In this document: positions 43,790 through 54,800 of the stretch, one piece after another
Numbering within the stretch: position 1 is the stretch's first letter
How the letters are laid out: each line of letters begins with the position of its first letter
Source: Sugiyamaella lignohabitans
Lineage: Eukaryota; Ascomycota; Dipodascomycetes; Dipodascales; Trichomonascaceae
Length of the DNA stretch: 64,000 bases
Assembly: GCF_001640025.1 (NCBI RefSeq)
Contig: NC_031672.1
Span: 2,418,001 to 2,482,000, forward strand
Direction: 5' to 3'
Program-made: the position numbers and the translations under genes
The notes under the pieces: generated by a model
The model's input: only the letters and a program-made list of their open reading frames with translations
Told to the model about the DNA's origin: nothing
Database searches by the model: none

Positions 43790-44785
43790 TTATATTAAAA
43801 TGGGTCGAATTTTCTCAAAAACAGAAGATCTGCCAATAAAAATCTCATTTGTAGTACTCGCAGATGGGCATTTAACTTCCGGAATAGACTTCATCAGGAT
43901 TGAATGATTAATTGCCCTGATCTCGCGATATTCAAGCCTATGATTCAAACGGCGGATATGGATCATGTTACCAAGGAGATTTTCATTGGATCTCAAGTAC
44001 TCAATGGCATAAAAGCCGCCTCCAATTCTGTCAACATATCGTGCAATCTTGGTGTTTGGATGTCGTACTAGGTGGCGATAAAATCGATTTACGAAATTAT
44101 TCAGTTCGAAAGCTTTAGCATATGTGATAGGGTGTAGGGTGATCCTATGATTCTCAGAATACAATGGGGTATAGGTGCTTTTCGTGTCATGCTCTGCCTT
44201 CTGCCAGGAATCGAAAATTTTCAAGTAGTCTGATTGGGAAATACCGAGGATGTTACGGATAGATGCGAATGTTTTATCGTGGAATGCCTGGAATGAATTG
44301 TTTGCCGAATTTTTCAGTGATAGCTGCTCGAAATGATGGTATGTGTAATTGAATTCTTGTGGAATGTGCGAGAGTAAATGCGCCATAGTATTTTTCTTCG
44401 AATACAGTTTAGTAATGCCAGCGTTCAAGTATTGGAGTCTCGAATAGTAGACGTCACACTCGATGACTTTCGAGGTATAATGTTTTTCAGTACGGGGAGG
44501 ACCCTGGAACGTAATCAAATGGGCAGCAGGGTTTTCAGAAGGGACCGACGAACTGGATAGTTTGGGACTAGTACCCTCAACCAAAGGGCTATCTTCAATG
44601 ATAGCCTTGTCAATAGCATGAATAATAGTTGTACCGGTTTCGGAGTTAATAGTAGTGTGTTTGTTGATCTTAAGCGGTGCGGTATTGCACAAACTAGGGC
44701 TGGTTTCCATGGAGCATAAATCATTGATAATTCCAGGTTGGTGGGAATTAAGACCAGAAGTGAAGACGTCTATCATGTTGAGCAT
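43790..44785 (-). CDS. PIP-kinase-like pseudokinase, 331 aa
   Basis: Paralogue of the 408-residue protein at 9863-11089. Shared blocks: HFEQLSLKNSANNSFQAF (151-168) against HFKRLSIDNINNNSFEAF, then RITLHPITYAKAFELNNF (214-231) against QFLLHPLTADRAFALNNY, and RIGGGFYAIEYLRS against RVGGEFFAIEYTKK. The block corresponds to the PIP-kinase N-lobe; the ATP-binding Lys position is His218 in the same LHP context. INHSILMKSI near 295 stands where the family has MDYSLLVGI. No DLKGS motif and no activation loop are seen, and it is shorter than a full kinase domain. The first 100 residues are unlike the paralogue. The frame is intact, so it is probably expressed; function unknown. Confidence 0.7.
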   Translation of the reverse strand: MLNMIDVFTSGLNSHQPGIINDLCSMETSPSLCNTAPLKINKHTTINSETGTTIIHAIDKAIIEDSPLVEGTSPKLSSSSVPSENPAAHLITFQGPPRTEKHYTSKVIECDVYYSRLQYLNAGITKLYSKKNTMAHLLSHIPQEFNYTYHHFEQLSLKNSANNSFQAFHDKTFASIRNILGISQSDYLKIFDSWQKAEHDTKSTYTPLYSENHRITLHPITYAKAFELNNFVNRFYRHLVRHPNTKIARYVDRIGGGFYAIEYLRSNENLLGNMIHIRRLNHRLEYREIRAINHSILMKSIPEVKCPSASTTNEIFIGRSSVFEKIRPILI

Positions 44786-45279
44786 GTCTGTGGTTTTCTG
44801 TTCAGCTCTTGTTATAAATTTAAGTCCAGGCTGATGTTGTAGTAATTTCAGAAGGTAAATGCGAAACGTTTTTCTTCTCGAAAACTGGGTGGACCAATAC
44901 AGTAATACTAGGGGTTCAGAGTCGGAGAAATATAGGCTCTCAGAATTAGTGTCACCAGTATACTAGGGTGTATTTGAAAGAGTTCAAAGTACGAATGGAG
45001 CCGTTCGGCATAACATCAATATCAGTTGCTTGTTGAGATGAAGCTGGATAAGAGGTCTTGATAGAAAAAAATTGGAAGTCCAGATAAGCTTGCACACGCA
45101 GGTGTTGTAATCTCAAAAGTAATTTTAAGAGCCAGAATTACCATGCTCAAAGTAAGTTTTGACGAAAGCGTCGTCCATGCGAACAATTTTACTATCCGCG
45201 ATTGAAGCAGAAAAAGAAGAAGAGCCCTCTAGATCAGAGGGGGTTTGAATGGGAGCCTCAGTTGAAGTTGAGGATTGGA

Positions 45280-45814
45280 TTAGGACATGGGAGTCATAAT
45301 TGTTTCTGACTGAAGTGGACTGGATTGCAATTTAGGAACTAGTGTTTGAAGTTCAGTGATCTTGGCTTGCAATTTGGAAATTCGGGGTTCGTATCCTGTG
45401 GAATCATCCATATTAGAAATGCTGGAAAGTAAAGCACTAGAGTCTTTTCTTTTAGAGAGACTGAAGCATGAGAACAAATCAGAGAAGCATCTCTGGCAAT
45501 ATTGGTGAGTTTGGTTTGCAGTTTGGGGGTCAAATCGCGAATCTTGTTAACACTAGCTTTCAATTTTGCAAGCTGTGCTTTGGCAGAAATAATCTTAAAT
45601 TTATCTTCTTCTGCTCTGGAATCGTACAACCTCGTAGCGGATCTCTCTTGGGCTGATTACCACAGTCAACACAAGTATTATCGGAGCAAACACTAATGTT
45701 GTCATTAGAATCAAAGGAGGAAGGCTTTTTGCCGTGGTGATTGCCAGCCAGGGGTGCTGTATAGTAGTCGGATGGTCCAATTGAGAGATTGTGTCTACCG
45801 TTCATAAAAGTCAT
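45280..45814 (-). pseudogene. Probable broken coiled-coil gene in three frames
   Basis: Three overlapping minus-strand frames follow one another: 45814-45560, 45629-45339 and 45477-45280. The second contains AKAQLAKLKASVNKIRD and LTPKLQTKLTNIA, the third ISKLQAKITELQTLVPKLQS, so both are heptad-like with Leu/Ile spacing and share a PKLQ motif. The frames overlap in register, as expected if one coding sequence had suffered two frameshifts. The upstream piece has Cys/Asn-rich sequence without a known domain. An alternative is a multi-exon gene, but I see no GTAAGT or CTAAC signals at the joins. Confidence 0.4.
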
Positions 45815-46407
45815 TGTGATAAACCAATTTAGAAGGGAGAAGCTGAATATAATTGAGACAGATAATCAAATGGAACAAGAGCTGTTAAAATAAAAGTTCA
45901 AATCAGTCACAAACAGTATGCGCAACGTATTCCTCAGAATTGTGATGTAAGCACAGAACGTAGAGGTGGTATACTATAGGTAAACAACAGATACACGAGA
46001 CAACCACGATATTTACAAACACCAACTGCAAGATAACGCCGTAAATATGCAGGATTAACTGCATATCATGTAAGGATTGGCGCACATATGGTCGATCAAT
46101 CATGGCTATAGTAAGTTTTACAGGAAGTGGGTTTAAACTCATATATACCACAAGCAAAACAACATAGAGACAGAGATCAAAGTTTTGTATTTGTTAGTTA
46201 GCATATATAAATCTGAGTTTAGGAACTTTCTCAATGAGGTGGGATTCCTTGGTCTCTTTCTGGAGTGCATATAGTGTAGGATACCCAGGATCTGAAGCCA
46301 AAAGCTTAACCTTATCACCATTACTATATCCTGCTATAGCATATAAAGCTGAACGCGATGCAATAATAAGACCAAACCCAATGCAGGGTATGACTGAGTA
46401 CCTTTCA

Positions 46408-46519
46408 GTTACTGATAAGGTTCCTAGAACCAGATGTTCATTAAACTTTTAGCGGCTGTCTTGGTTACTGATAAGGTTCCTAGAACCAGATGTTCATTAA
46501 ACTTTTAGCGGCTGTCTTC
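46408..46519. repeat. 56-bp tandem duplication
   Basis: GTTACTGATAAGGTTCC ... AGCGGCTGTCTT occurs at 46408 and again from 46464, with no difference visible over the shared length. Recent, since no divergence has accumulated. Confidence 0.92.
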
Positions 46520-47752
46520 GTCATAGAGGACTACTTAGAGCTCTGCGTTGAGTTTAAGATGGTTCAAAAAGATAATATTAGCTTCTTTATACTACTCAAT
46601 ATAGTTCAAATCACAAGCCAACCACATTCTTAGCGGATTTCAAATCACGTTGTGGTACGGCAACACCAGTATCGTAAGAGCTCTCTCTGTATATATGTGT
46701 ACCGCCTGTGATGAGCTCTATTAGTCCACGCCTATAACTTGTCCAACGAGATCCACCCAATCTTCTTTAACAATTTAGCAACAAACTATAGCTTGAGCCA
46801 GGCATGCGAAGAACTCTCCCTCGATCCTGTCTTGCAGTTTGTTTCGAAGATAAGCTAAAACTGATCAGCTATCGCGATGAGGCAAGTCACAATTTTATGC
46901 ACATGACTACCTGCATATTTCGTGCAGCCCCTGACCTGAATGTTAGTACTGTGATATTTTAGGCATGTTTTACTTTTTCTCAAGTACCGCAAGATGCCTT
47001 GCTATATAGACCCCTTTATCGCTCAAAAACTTTGCAAAACCCGAACAGCAGAGGGCTAATAGTAGAAGTTTTCTTCAGAAGGGTAGTGAATCTTTCGCGA
47101 AATGTTCGATTGGCTTGTATAGATTGCTGACAAGCGTGTGACTTGTGACCCGTTAGACATCAGTTGTAGTCTTCGGCTTTGTTCGTTCAGTCACCTAAAA
47201 CAGCCTACAATATAACTATTAAATCAGCATATTGGCAGATCAGTATTTGAAGTTAACTTTCTATATGATATAGCACTTGCGTGGTACGTATAGCTACAAC
47301 TTAGAACCTAACGGCCTGAAACAGGAGGATTTGACTCACGCTTCGGCAGATAGCTCTTATTTGGACAGAATCAAAGGTCCCGGAGCATTAAAGTCCTCAC
47401 TCAACTTTTGACGTACACGCTGCTTAACGAACGTTTCTCAATTGCCACAGGGCCTGAATTGTAATATAGGATGTCGGAATCTATATGGATCGTAATGATA
47501 AAATATCAGGATCCGTGCGGCATGTTCAAGCTCTCTTTGAAACTACCATGTATGCGCCCACGCCGTCGATAGACCGTCAGTCAGTTTTGCTTTTGGGGGC
47601 TGACTACCCAATAATTGGTAAATGATATCCATATTTGAAATAACATTTTGAGCTCGGGCTGCGTGACAGGCATAGTCGGAGTCCCCAGTGCGTTCTGCAC
47701 CCAACGGCCGTAACTGTAGAGTCCGGCCGAGTTGTAGCCAGCCCCGGCGTAA

Positions 47753-47802
47753 CGAGCGAAGCGAGCCACGGGGTCTGGGGCAGAGCCCCAGCCGCCGGAG
47801 GC
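47753..47802 (+). repeat. GC-rich half-element, right-arm orientation, short stem
   Basis: CGAGCGAAGCGAG hairpin and right arm ending GCCGCCGGAGGC. Confidence 0.88.
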
Positions 47803-47860
47803 AGCCCTGGCCACCCCCGTTCTCCCAACCATACATGCATACCCCGGTGCCGCCAGCCCG

Positions 47861-47903
47861 TTATCTTGCATATGGGCCCGATCGGCTTGGCGGCGATGAG
47901 ATA
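47861..47903. repeat. Short repeat with TATCT/AGATA ends, copy 2
   Basis: TTATCTTGCATATG ... GGCGATGAGATA, related to 11793-11840. It sits 59 bp after a GC half-element. Confidence 0.55.
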
Positions 47904-48110
47904 TACCCCTGGCATTTCCGTACGTAGTAAAGTTCGATCGGAAAAAAGCTTAATTGTGCTGGTGTATTTAGATACATTTCAAGATTTGTACCTCGAAAAT
48001 GGCCATTGAAAGTTAATATCTCGGTTATTCCAGTGTTCAGGTGCTTGTACTGGACACGCTACTCTCAGGTGCCTGGCCGTTGTCCCAACGGGCGGCGGGC
48101 GGAGGTACCC

Positions 48111-48152
48111 CAGGCTGCAGGCTACAGGCTGCAGTCTGCAGGCTACAGCCTG
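48111..48152. repeat. Imperfect palindrome of CAGGCTGCAG units
   Basis: Alternating GGCTGCAG and GGCTACAG units that read nearly the same on the other strand, about 70 nt upstream of the TATA region of the PIP-kinase gene. Could be a regulatory site or a simple repeat. Confidence 0.5.
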
Positions 48153-48210
48153 ACCGAGTCCGTGAACCAAGATTATGTGGTCGGTGCAGACATCAACATA
48201 ATCTTTAGAG

Positions 48211-48225
48211 CCCCGTGTATATATA
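48211..48225 (+). promoter_or_regulatory. TATA region of the PIP-kinase gene
   Basis: CCCCGTGTATATATA, about 170 nt upstream of the ATG at 48396; same 15-mer as at 36069-36083. Confidence 0.5.
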
Positions 48226-48395
48226 TGAAAGGAAATCCGCAGCAATGGTCTTTTTCTCTTCTCTTCTTTTTTTTTCTCTTCAGAATAAATCTACAGCTGT
48301 TTTTACACTCAAGTTTTGTTCTGTGAATTTTTAACCAGCGCTTTCAACACTATTTTTCTACTACTGTTTTACTGTTGCCCATTTTAATTGATAAA

Positions 48396-50240
48396 ATGGG
48401 TGCCATTTTCTTTACCAACGGTGATTATCGTCCTTCTAATGGAACCCACAAGGTCCCTCGTCGTCCTGTTTTGAGTGACGTCCATTGCGGTGTTTCTGTG
48501 CCCAAGTATGGTGCTTGTGTACAACAAGAGAACCGTCGCCCTGCCAGACGTTCTGCTTTTGCTTATCACAAGGTTTTGATCCTTGAATGTTCTCCCGATG
48601 ACTCTGGCGTCTCGGTTGGATCTGATGAGACCCTCAATGAACCCACCGTTTGGAAACCCGTTGATATTGTTGCCGAACAAGCTTATTGTGACGAGTCGAG
48701 TAACACCTGCTCTGCTACCATTGATAATGATGATGACAACTCCTCTGAGTGGTCTTTTGAGGCTGGAGACGAGGCTGCCTTTGCCACCCGCCAAATTCAA
48801 GCTGCCTGGTCCGATGAGAACACTGAAGCTACCTGGTCGGCCCCTGCTGCCTCTTGGGCTCTAGCTGATTGCCCTATTGAAATTGATGAGAATGACTCTA
48901 CTCCTGAGTCCAATGGCGATGTTTCATTGGTTGAGTCGTCTTTGGAAACCACTCACAGTGACTTGGCTGAATCTGAGGAAATCACTCCTGCGGAGGTGGA
49001 TGATCAAAACTCTTGCGCTATGGCCGACGCACCTGCCCCTACCATCGAGGGCAATTGTTCTATTGACAGCCTTGTTGCTGAGATTATTGCCGTTGCAAAC
49101 TTATTCAAGGGTTTGCCACAATTGATTGTTTCTGGCGGCCTTCAAGCCGAACCTGACTTTGAGCTTTCCACTACAGCTCCACTGGCTCCATCTAAGTCCA
49201 TTGCTCAAACTCCCTCTGACGATTTGGTCATTCAGGTTGAGGAAGTCGACAAGTCCAAGACACCACTGTTGTTGACTAGAGCCAAGGCAAAGCTGACTAC
49301 CCTTACTGGTCACGCTGCCCCTATCACGAAATCCACTCTTATGTTTAATGGAGTTCAATCTGCCGTCTATGCTACTCCCCTTAGTAGCCAAGAAGCCCTC
49401 ACTATGGAGAACAAGAAATACAGACTTGATGGAGGTGCCGTTATTAAGGCTTATTCGCCTATTGTTTATCAAAACATCCGCACCCTTTGTGGAATTGACT
49501 ATCATGAGTTTTTGAACACGTTTGTTTTGGAGTCTGACTTGACCAAGACTAAATCCCCCGGTAAATCTGGATCCGACTTTTTGTTTACACCTAATGGCAA
49601 GTACATTATTAAGACCATCAAACGCAAGGAGCATAACGTCATTGCTAATGCGGACTTTTTGGCCGACTATTACAATCATGTCAAGGCCCACCCCGGTACT
49701 CAGCTCCCTTTCTATCTTGGAAACTTCACCCTTGTTGCCAATGGAAAAAAGACTTACTTTGTGATTATGAAGAATTTGCTTCAGAAGGAGACTGATTTGA
49801 TTTACGATCTTAAGGGATCGAGCCATGACCGACGTGCTGGACCTAGAAAAGACAATCGTGGTCGTGTAGTGTTCAAGGACCTTGACTGGACTGACAAACA
49901 TGAGGCTATCTCCATGAGTCAAGAGGACCGAGACAAGTTAATGGTTCAAGTTTCAAAGGATGTCGATTTCTTGAAGCGACACAACATTATGGATTATTCA
50001 TTATTGGTAGGACTTCAGAGTGGCACTCGTACTTGTGAAGAACAACCTGTCATTGGTATGATTGATACCCTTTGCCCCTTTAGTTGGCGCAAGAGAGCGG
50101 AGACCACTGTCAAAGGACTGATATTTGGCAGATCTGCTATCGACGTTGTTCACCCTTCGAAGTATGGAGCGAGATTTCTCAATTTCGTTCAATCTGCTGT
50201 GGTTCCTGAACCTGGCAGATCAGTGTCTACTCGTTGTTAA
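48396..50240 (+). CDS. Phosphatidylinositol-phosphate kinase domain protein, apparently catalytic
   Basis: 614 residues; the frame extends 21 nt upstream but the first ATG is at 48396. Residues ~1-330 are acidic and Ser/Thr-rich without a domain. The PIP-kinase domain occupies ~335-605. GKSGSDFLFTPNGKYIIKTI (about 389-408) contains the glycine-rich turn and the ATP-binding Lys, DLKGSSHDR (about 471) the catalytic-loop motif, NIMDYSLLVGL (about 530) and IGMIDTLCPF (about 552) the DFG-like metal-binding part. VVHPSKYGARFLNFV closes the domain. PIP kinases make PI(4,5)P2 or related lipids at membranes. The N-terminus lacks the long conserved region of MSS4, and the activation loop is divergent, so substrate is uncertain. 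It is a relative of the two pseudokinases in this window. Confidence 0.85.
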   Translation: MGAIFFTNGDYRPSNGTHKVPRRPVLSDVHCGVSVPKYGACVQQENRRPARRSAFAYHKVLILECSPDDSGVSVGSDETLNEPTVWKPVDIVAEQAYCDESSNTCSATIDNDDDNSSEWSFEAGDEAAFATRQIQAAWSDENTEATWSAPAASWALADCPIEIDENDSTPESNGDVSLVESSLETTHSDLAESEEITPAEVDDQNSCAMADAPAPTIEGNCSIDSLVAEIIAVANLFKGLPQLIVSGGLQAEPDFELSTTAPLAPSKSIAQTPSDDLVIQVEEVDKSKTPLLLTRAKAKLTTLTGHAAPITKSTLMFNGVQSAVYATPLSSQEALTMENKKYRLDGGAVIKAYSPIVYQNIRTLCGIDYHEFLNTFVLESDLTKTKSPGKSGSDFLFTPNGKYIIKTIKRKEHNVIANADFLADYYNHVKAHPGTQLPFYLGNFTLVANGKKTYFVIMKNLLQKETDLIYDLKGSSHDRRAGPRKDNRGRVVFKDLDWTDKHEAISMSQEDRDKLMVQVSKDVDFLKRHNIMDYSLLVGLQSGTRTCEEQPVIGMIDTLCPFSWRKRAETTVKGLIFGRSAIDVVHPSKYGARFLNFVQSAVVPEPGRSVSTRC

Positions 50241-51428
50241 GTTCTTCTTTCATGATGTGCGGTTATCTGGTCGGTCTAGCATGATTCGAGGCTTTTATTT
50301 CCTTGCCTGTTGCTCCCTTTCTCTCGAGGGACCAATACTAGCTACGACTATTAGTTCATAGTCAGACTATCTTGTTGTTTGATAGTTGGCGAACAGAATT
50401 ACAAAGTGATCATCAGATGCTCACTTGTCATGGTTTCAATTTGGTTCACCCTTCTGATTAGCGATTTTCAGTCGGCGGCATCCCGAGTCCCGACTGATAT
50501 CTGCTATCATTCAATGGCTCACAGGTCCCAAGTCTGACAATTTGCTCATCTTCCCTTGTTGTTCACTACTTCTGTCGCCTCGCACACCGCGAGCAGACGA
50601 CGATTTAGGCCGCTCGACTATGGTAGGGCTGGCTCCTCGCCAGTCTACTCCTGGACATTCTTGATCCTTCCAATGAGGCGCTTCCTTAGCGACATTTTGG
50701 AATTGGATTTCAAGGCTCACAATCTCTATGGACGGACGATGAGCATTCAAAGACTTGGCGCCTTACGTGGTTCTTCTCTAGTTACCCACCTGGCCATTCG
50801 ACTTTTTGTGGTACCTCCAGTTTACTATGACATGGACTCTGCGATCCAGTTCTACGATTTAGAGCTCGACAACTCAATTCAATTGGCTAGTTGATTCTGT
50901 TCTAACGGGGTTCCTCGTATTGATGAAAAGATCCCTCGCTTCTCACGGAGTTGACAGACAGACACTATTCACGAACAGAAGCTGGCCGCCTAGTGTAACC
51001 GCACACTTGATTGATTTGAACTTAACACCTATTACTTTACTGGTTATTGTTTTTTTGTCTCTTGTACTTAATATTAATATTATTATAATAAGTTTTAAGA
51101 TTTTAGCTCTCCGTAGCTTTATGGTTCATTTACACTTAAAAATATGGATAGCAAAGAGTTATAAATTTGAACATAGGCACAATATCGCCAGTCACATCTC
51201 TTCGTAGTACCACCTGTTGACAACGGGTACCTGGCTGAGACTACAGGCAAAAAGGCACAGGGTTCACAACTGCAGGTCCCAGATCGTGAGGTCAGTGATA
51301 AAAATCTAACAAAATAATAAAACAGAGAATCCATACTCTTCAAACCCACAGTAGAAACTCGGACATGAGAAGCCACGGAAATCGGTGGCCGATTCATACT
51401 CGTTGACTACTACTGATCTGGCAAACTT

Positions 51429-51446
51429 GGGGGGGGGGGGGGGGGG
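51429..51446. repeat. Poly-G tract, 18 bases
   Basis: An uninterrupted run of 18 G, 11 bp upstream of a GC half-element. Length may be affected by sequencing. Confidence 0.8.
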
Positions 51447-51457
51447 AAGGCAGCATT

Positions 51458-51517
51458 GCCTCCGGCGGCTGGGGCTTTGCTCCAGAACCCATTGCTCCTC
51501 TCGCTTCGCTCGAGTCG
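51458..51517 (+). repeat. GC-rich half-element, left-arm orientation, decayed
   Basis: Left arm with GGGGCTTTGCTCCAGAACCC in place of the usual GGGGCTCCGCCCCAGACCCC, and CTCTCGC-TTC-GCTCGAG-type hairpin. Confidence 0.87.
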
Positions 51518-51874
51518 ATTCTAACTACTAATCATGTTTTGATAGAATTTCGCTCGCTGTATAGGGACTGTATATGCTACGGTATGATCTGCATGATCCG
51601 AAGATATTAAATTTCAGACAGGACTCCCAGAAACACAAAAAAACAATAAGTAAACAGATAATGGAGCACGAACTAGAATATCATAATCTAAAACCTTGAA
51701 TCGCAAGTCTAAATAGAGAGAAAAGGGTCAAAACATGGGCCAGCATCACCACGCTATGTTACACGGCTAAAAGTTCAGAGCATGCATGGCTACGCATGAA
51801 GATGGTGAAGCTCGAAAATATATGACTTGAACCACTGCTGATATTGGAGACTAAGTACTCAGCTTTCCTGACAA

Positions 51875-54800
51875 ATGGATGAAATAGAAAAGCTTGAGAT
51901 CCTATCACTGGTATCGAGACTGACAACCGAACTGAGTAATTATGTTGGTGTAGCAGATAAGAGCCTGGCGGAGTTCATTCTCCACCTCCATAGCGAGAGC
52001 CATAAAGAAACGCAAGCCGGACTTAAAGATTCAGAAATAGGTGAAGACGATGTTGTGAATGTGCGAATAGCGAACTTCAAGGCCAAACTGGATGAAAATG
52101 GAGCCAGCTTTCCTGATACTTTTATAGAGCATATGGATCATTTGATTGCTAGCATGCATCCCGAGTTCAGAAAGGCAGCCAAGTCAAACTCACGTAATGG
52201 AGATGCTAATGGAACTTCCAGTGGCAATAGCAGCACTAAGAATGATTACGATGGACAATCCCACAGATCAGCACAAGAAAAAGAGAAAATATTCCGAGGT
52301 CTGGCTATTCCTGACAGACCTTTAGGACCCAGTGGCGGCCAACGAGAGAGAAGTAGAAGTCGAAGCAGGAGCAGAAGCAGAAGCAGAAGTCCGAATAATA
52401 CATACAATTACACCAGAGAAAGCACGTACGACCATCATCAACAACGCCACAATCGCTTCGACGACCGCTATGACCGTCGTCGGAACGACCACGACGACTA
52501 TGACAGGGACTACGGCCGAGACCGCGATCGTGGACGTAAACGGTACCGATCACGATCTCGCTCGCCGTCTCGATCCCGCTCACTGCTTCGAGACCCTGTC
52601 GTAGGAGACATCTACGATGCCCGCATCGCCAACATCACCAACTACGGCGCATTTGCGACCCTCCAAGGATTCGAAACCAAACGAGACGGTAAGTCTGAAC
52701 CTCGGGGGTGTGGACATGCCTCCGGCGGCTGGGGCTGCGCCCCAGACCCCGCTGCTCCTCTCGCTTCGCTCGAGTCGTTGCGTACACGGTCCCAGCCATC
52801 TCCTGCGAAGCAGGAGCTACGGGGTCTGGGGCGGAGCCCCAGCCGCCGGAGGCAGAATGCACGTGAGATTGGAACTAACAGAGCAGGTCTGATTCATATT
52901 TCGGCGATGAGAAGTGGCCCGAGAATTGAGCACCCGTCGGATGTAGTGAGACGGGGACAGCTGGTGAAGGTGAAGTTGATGAAGATCGAGAATGGAAAGC
53001 TGGATCTGTCGATGAAAGCGGTGGATCAGGAGACTGGGTTGGAGATCCTGGATGCCAGGGCGACTGGTGCTAATGGCACGGGTCTTGGTAGGGACGCTGG
53101 AGATGGTGAGGTGGCGGCGAATGTCGGTAAAAGGAGGAGGAAACGACTGACTTCGCCAGAGAGATGGGAGATACGGCAGCTGATTGCGAGTGGTGCGGTG
53201 TCAGCAGCTGATTATCCCGACCTTCAGGAGGATATTGACGATTTCACGAACACGACAGAGGATTTGGAACCGGAGATTGATGTGGATATCGAGGTGCGAG
53301 AGGAGGAACCGCCGTTTTTGGCGGGTCAGACGAGACAGAGTCTGGAACTGAGTCCTATCAGGGTAGTCAAAGCGCCAGATGGGTCGCTGAATAGAGCAGC
53401 TATGACGGGTGCTGAACTCGCAAAGGAGAGGAGAGAGGCGAGACAGCTGGAACAGCGACAGGCCGAGCTGCGACTCAAGGAGGCGAAGAAACAAAGCCAT
53501 GGCGAGTCGAGCGACCCATTCGCCGCAAGAGCTGCTATGTCTGCTGCTGCTGCTGGTGATGCTGCTGCTGCTACAAATAATGAGCTGGCGTCACTGATAG
53601 CGGCACAAGAGTGGAAGAAGGCCAACAAAAATGCGACTTATGGCAAACGGGTTACCATGAGCATTGCCGAACAGCGAAGGTCTCTTCCTGTGTATGGACT
53701 TCGTCAACAGTTGGTTCAGGCGGTGGCTGACAATCAGATTCTAATTATTGTTGGTGATACAGGTTCAGGAAAAACCACCCAAATCACTCAGTACTTGTAT
53801 GAGGAAGGGTTTGCCGACCATGGAAAGATCGGTTGTACACAGCCAAGACGTGTGGCTGCATTGTCAGTTGCGAAGAGAGTAGCTGAGGAAGTTGGATGTA
53901 AAGTTGGTGATGAAGTTGGTTATAACATTCGATTTGAGGATTGCACCAGCAGTAGGACGAAAATCAAATATATGACAGATGGTATGCTACAAAGAGAAGC
54001 TCTACTAGATCCAGATATGTCGCAGTACTCAGTGATTATGCTTGATGAGGCCCACGAAAGAACTATAGCTACAGATGTGTTGTTTGCCCTGCTGAAAAAG
54101 GCTGCTCGTCGCCGACCCGATTTAAAACTGATTATCACATCAGCAACTTTGGACGCAGAAAAGTTTTCCGAGTACTTTTTTGAATGTCCTATTTTATTTA
54201 TTCCTGGAAGAACATTTCCAGTTGATATCATGTATACTAAAGAGCCCGAGTTCGACTATCTCGAGGCGTCGCTTATGACGGTGTTACAAATCCATTTATC
54301 AGAACCGGCGGGAGATATCCTGGTGTTTTTAACTGGTCAAGATGAAATCGACACTGCTTGTGAAACTCTTTATGAAAGAATGAAAAGTCTGGGTGATGGT
54401 ATTCCCGAGCTGATTATTCTCCCAGTATATTCAGCTCTACCAAGTGAAATGCAGAGTCGTATTTTCGAGCCTGCCCCCAAAGGAGCTAGAAAAGTAGTCA
54501 TTGCTACTAATATTGCCGAAACATCTATTACTATCGACGGTATTTACTATGTAGTGGATCCTGGGTTTGTCAAAGTCAATGCTTATGATCCTAAACTCGG
54601 TATGGACTCGCTGGTGATATCTCCCATCAGTCAGGCTCAAGCCAATCAACGGTCAGGTCGTGCTGGTCGTACTGGACCTGGTAAATGCTACCGTCTGTAT
54701 ACGGAATCAGCCTTTCAAAATGAGATGCTACCGAACACAATTCCAGAGATTCAACGACAGAACTTGTCCAATACAATTCTCATGCTCAAAGCTATGGGTA

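Larger units (their letters stand above)
44786..48395. other. Intergenic with decayed coiled-coil locus, tandem duplication and a GC half-element
   Basis: Contains the broken frames at 45280-45814, the 56-bp tandem duplication at 46408-46519, a GC half-element at 47753-47802 and a short repeat at 47861-47903. A CAGGCTGCAG-rich imperfect palindrome lies at 48111-48152. Otherwise AT-rich with no supported gene. Confidence 0.5.
50241..51874. other. Intergenic between PIP kinase and PRP22
   Basis: AT-rich with an 18-G tract (51429-51446) and a GC half-element (51458-51517). No supported gene. Confidence 0.55.
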
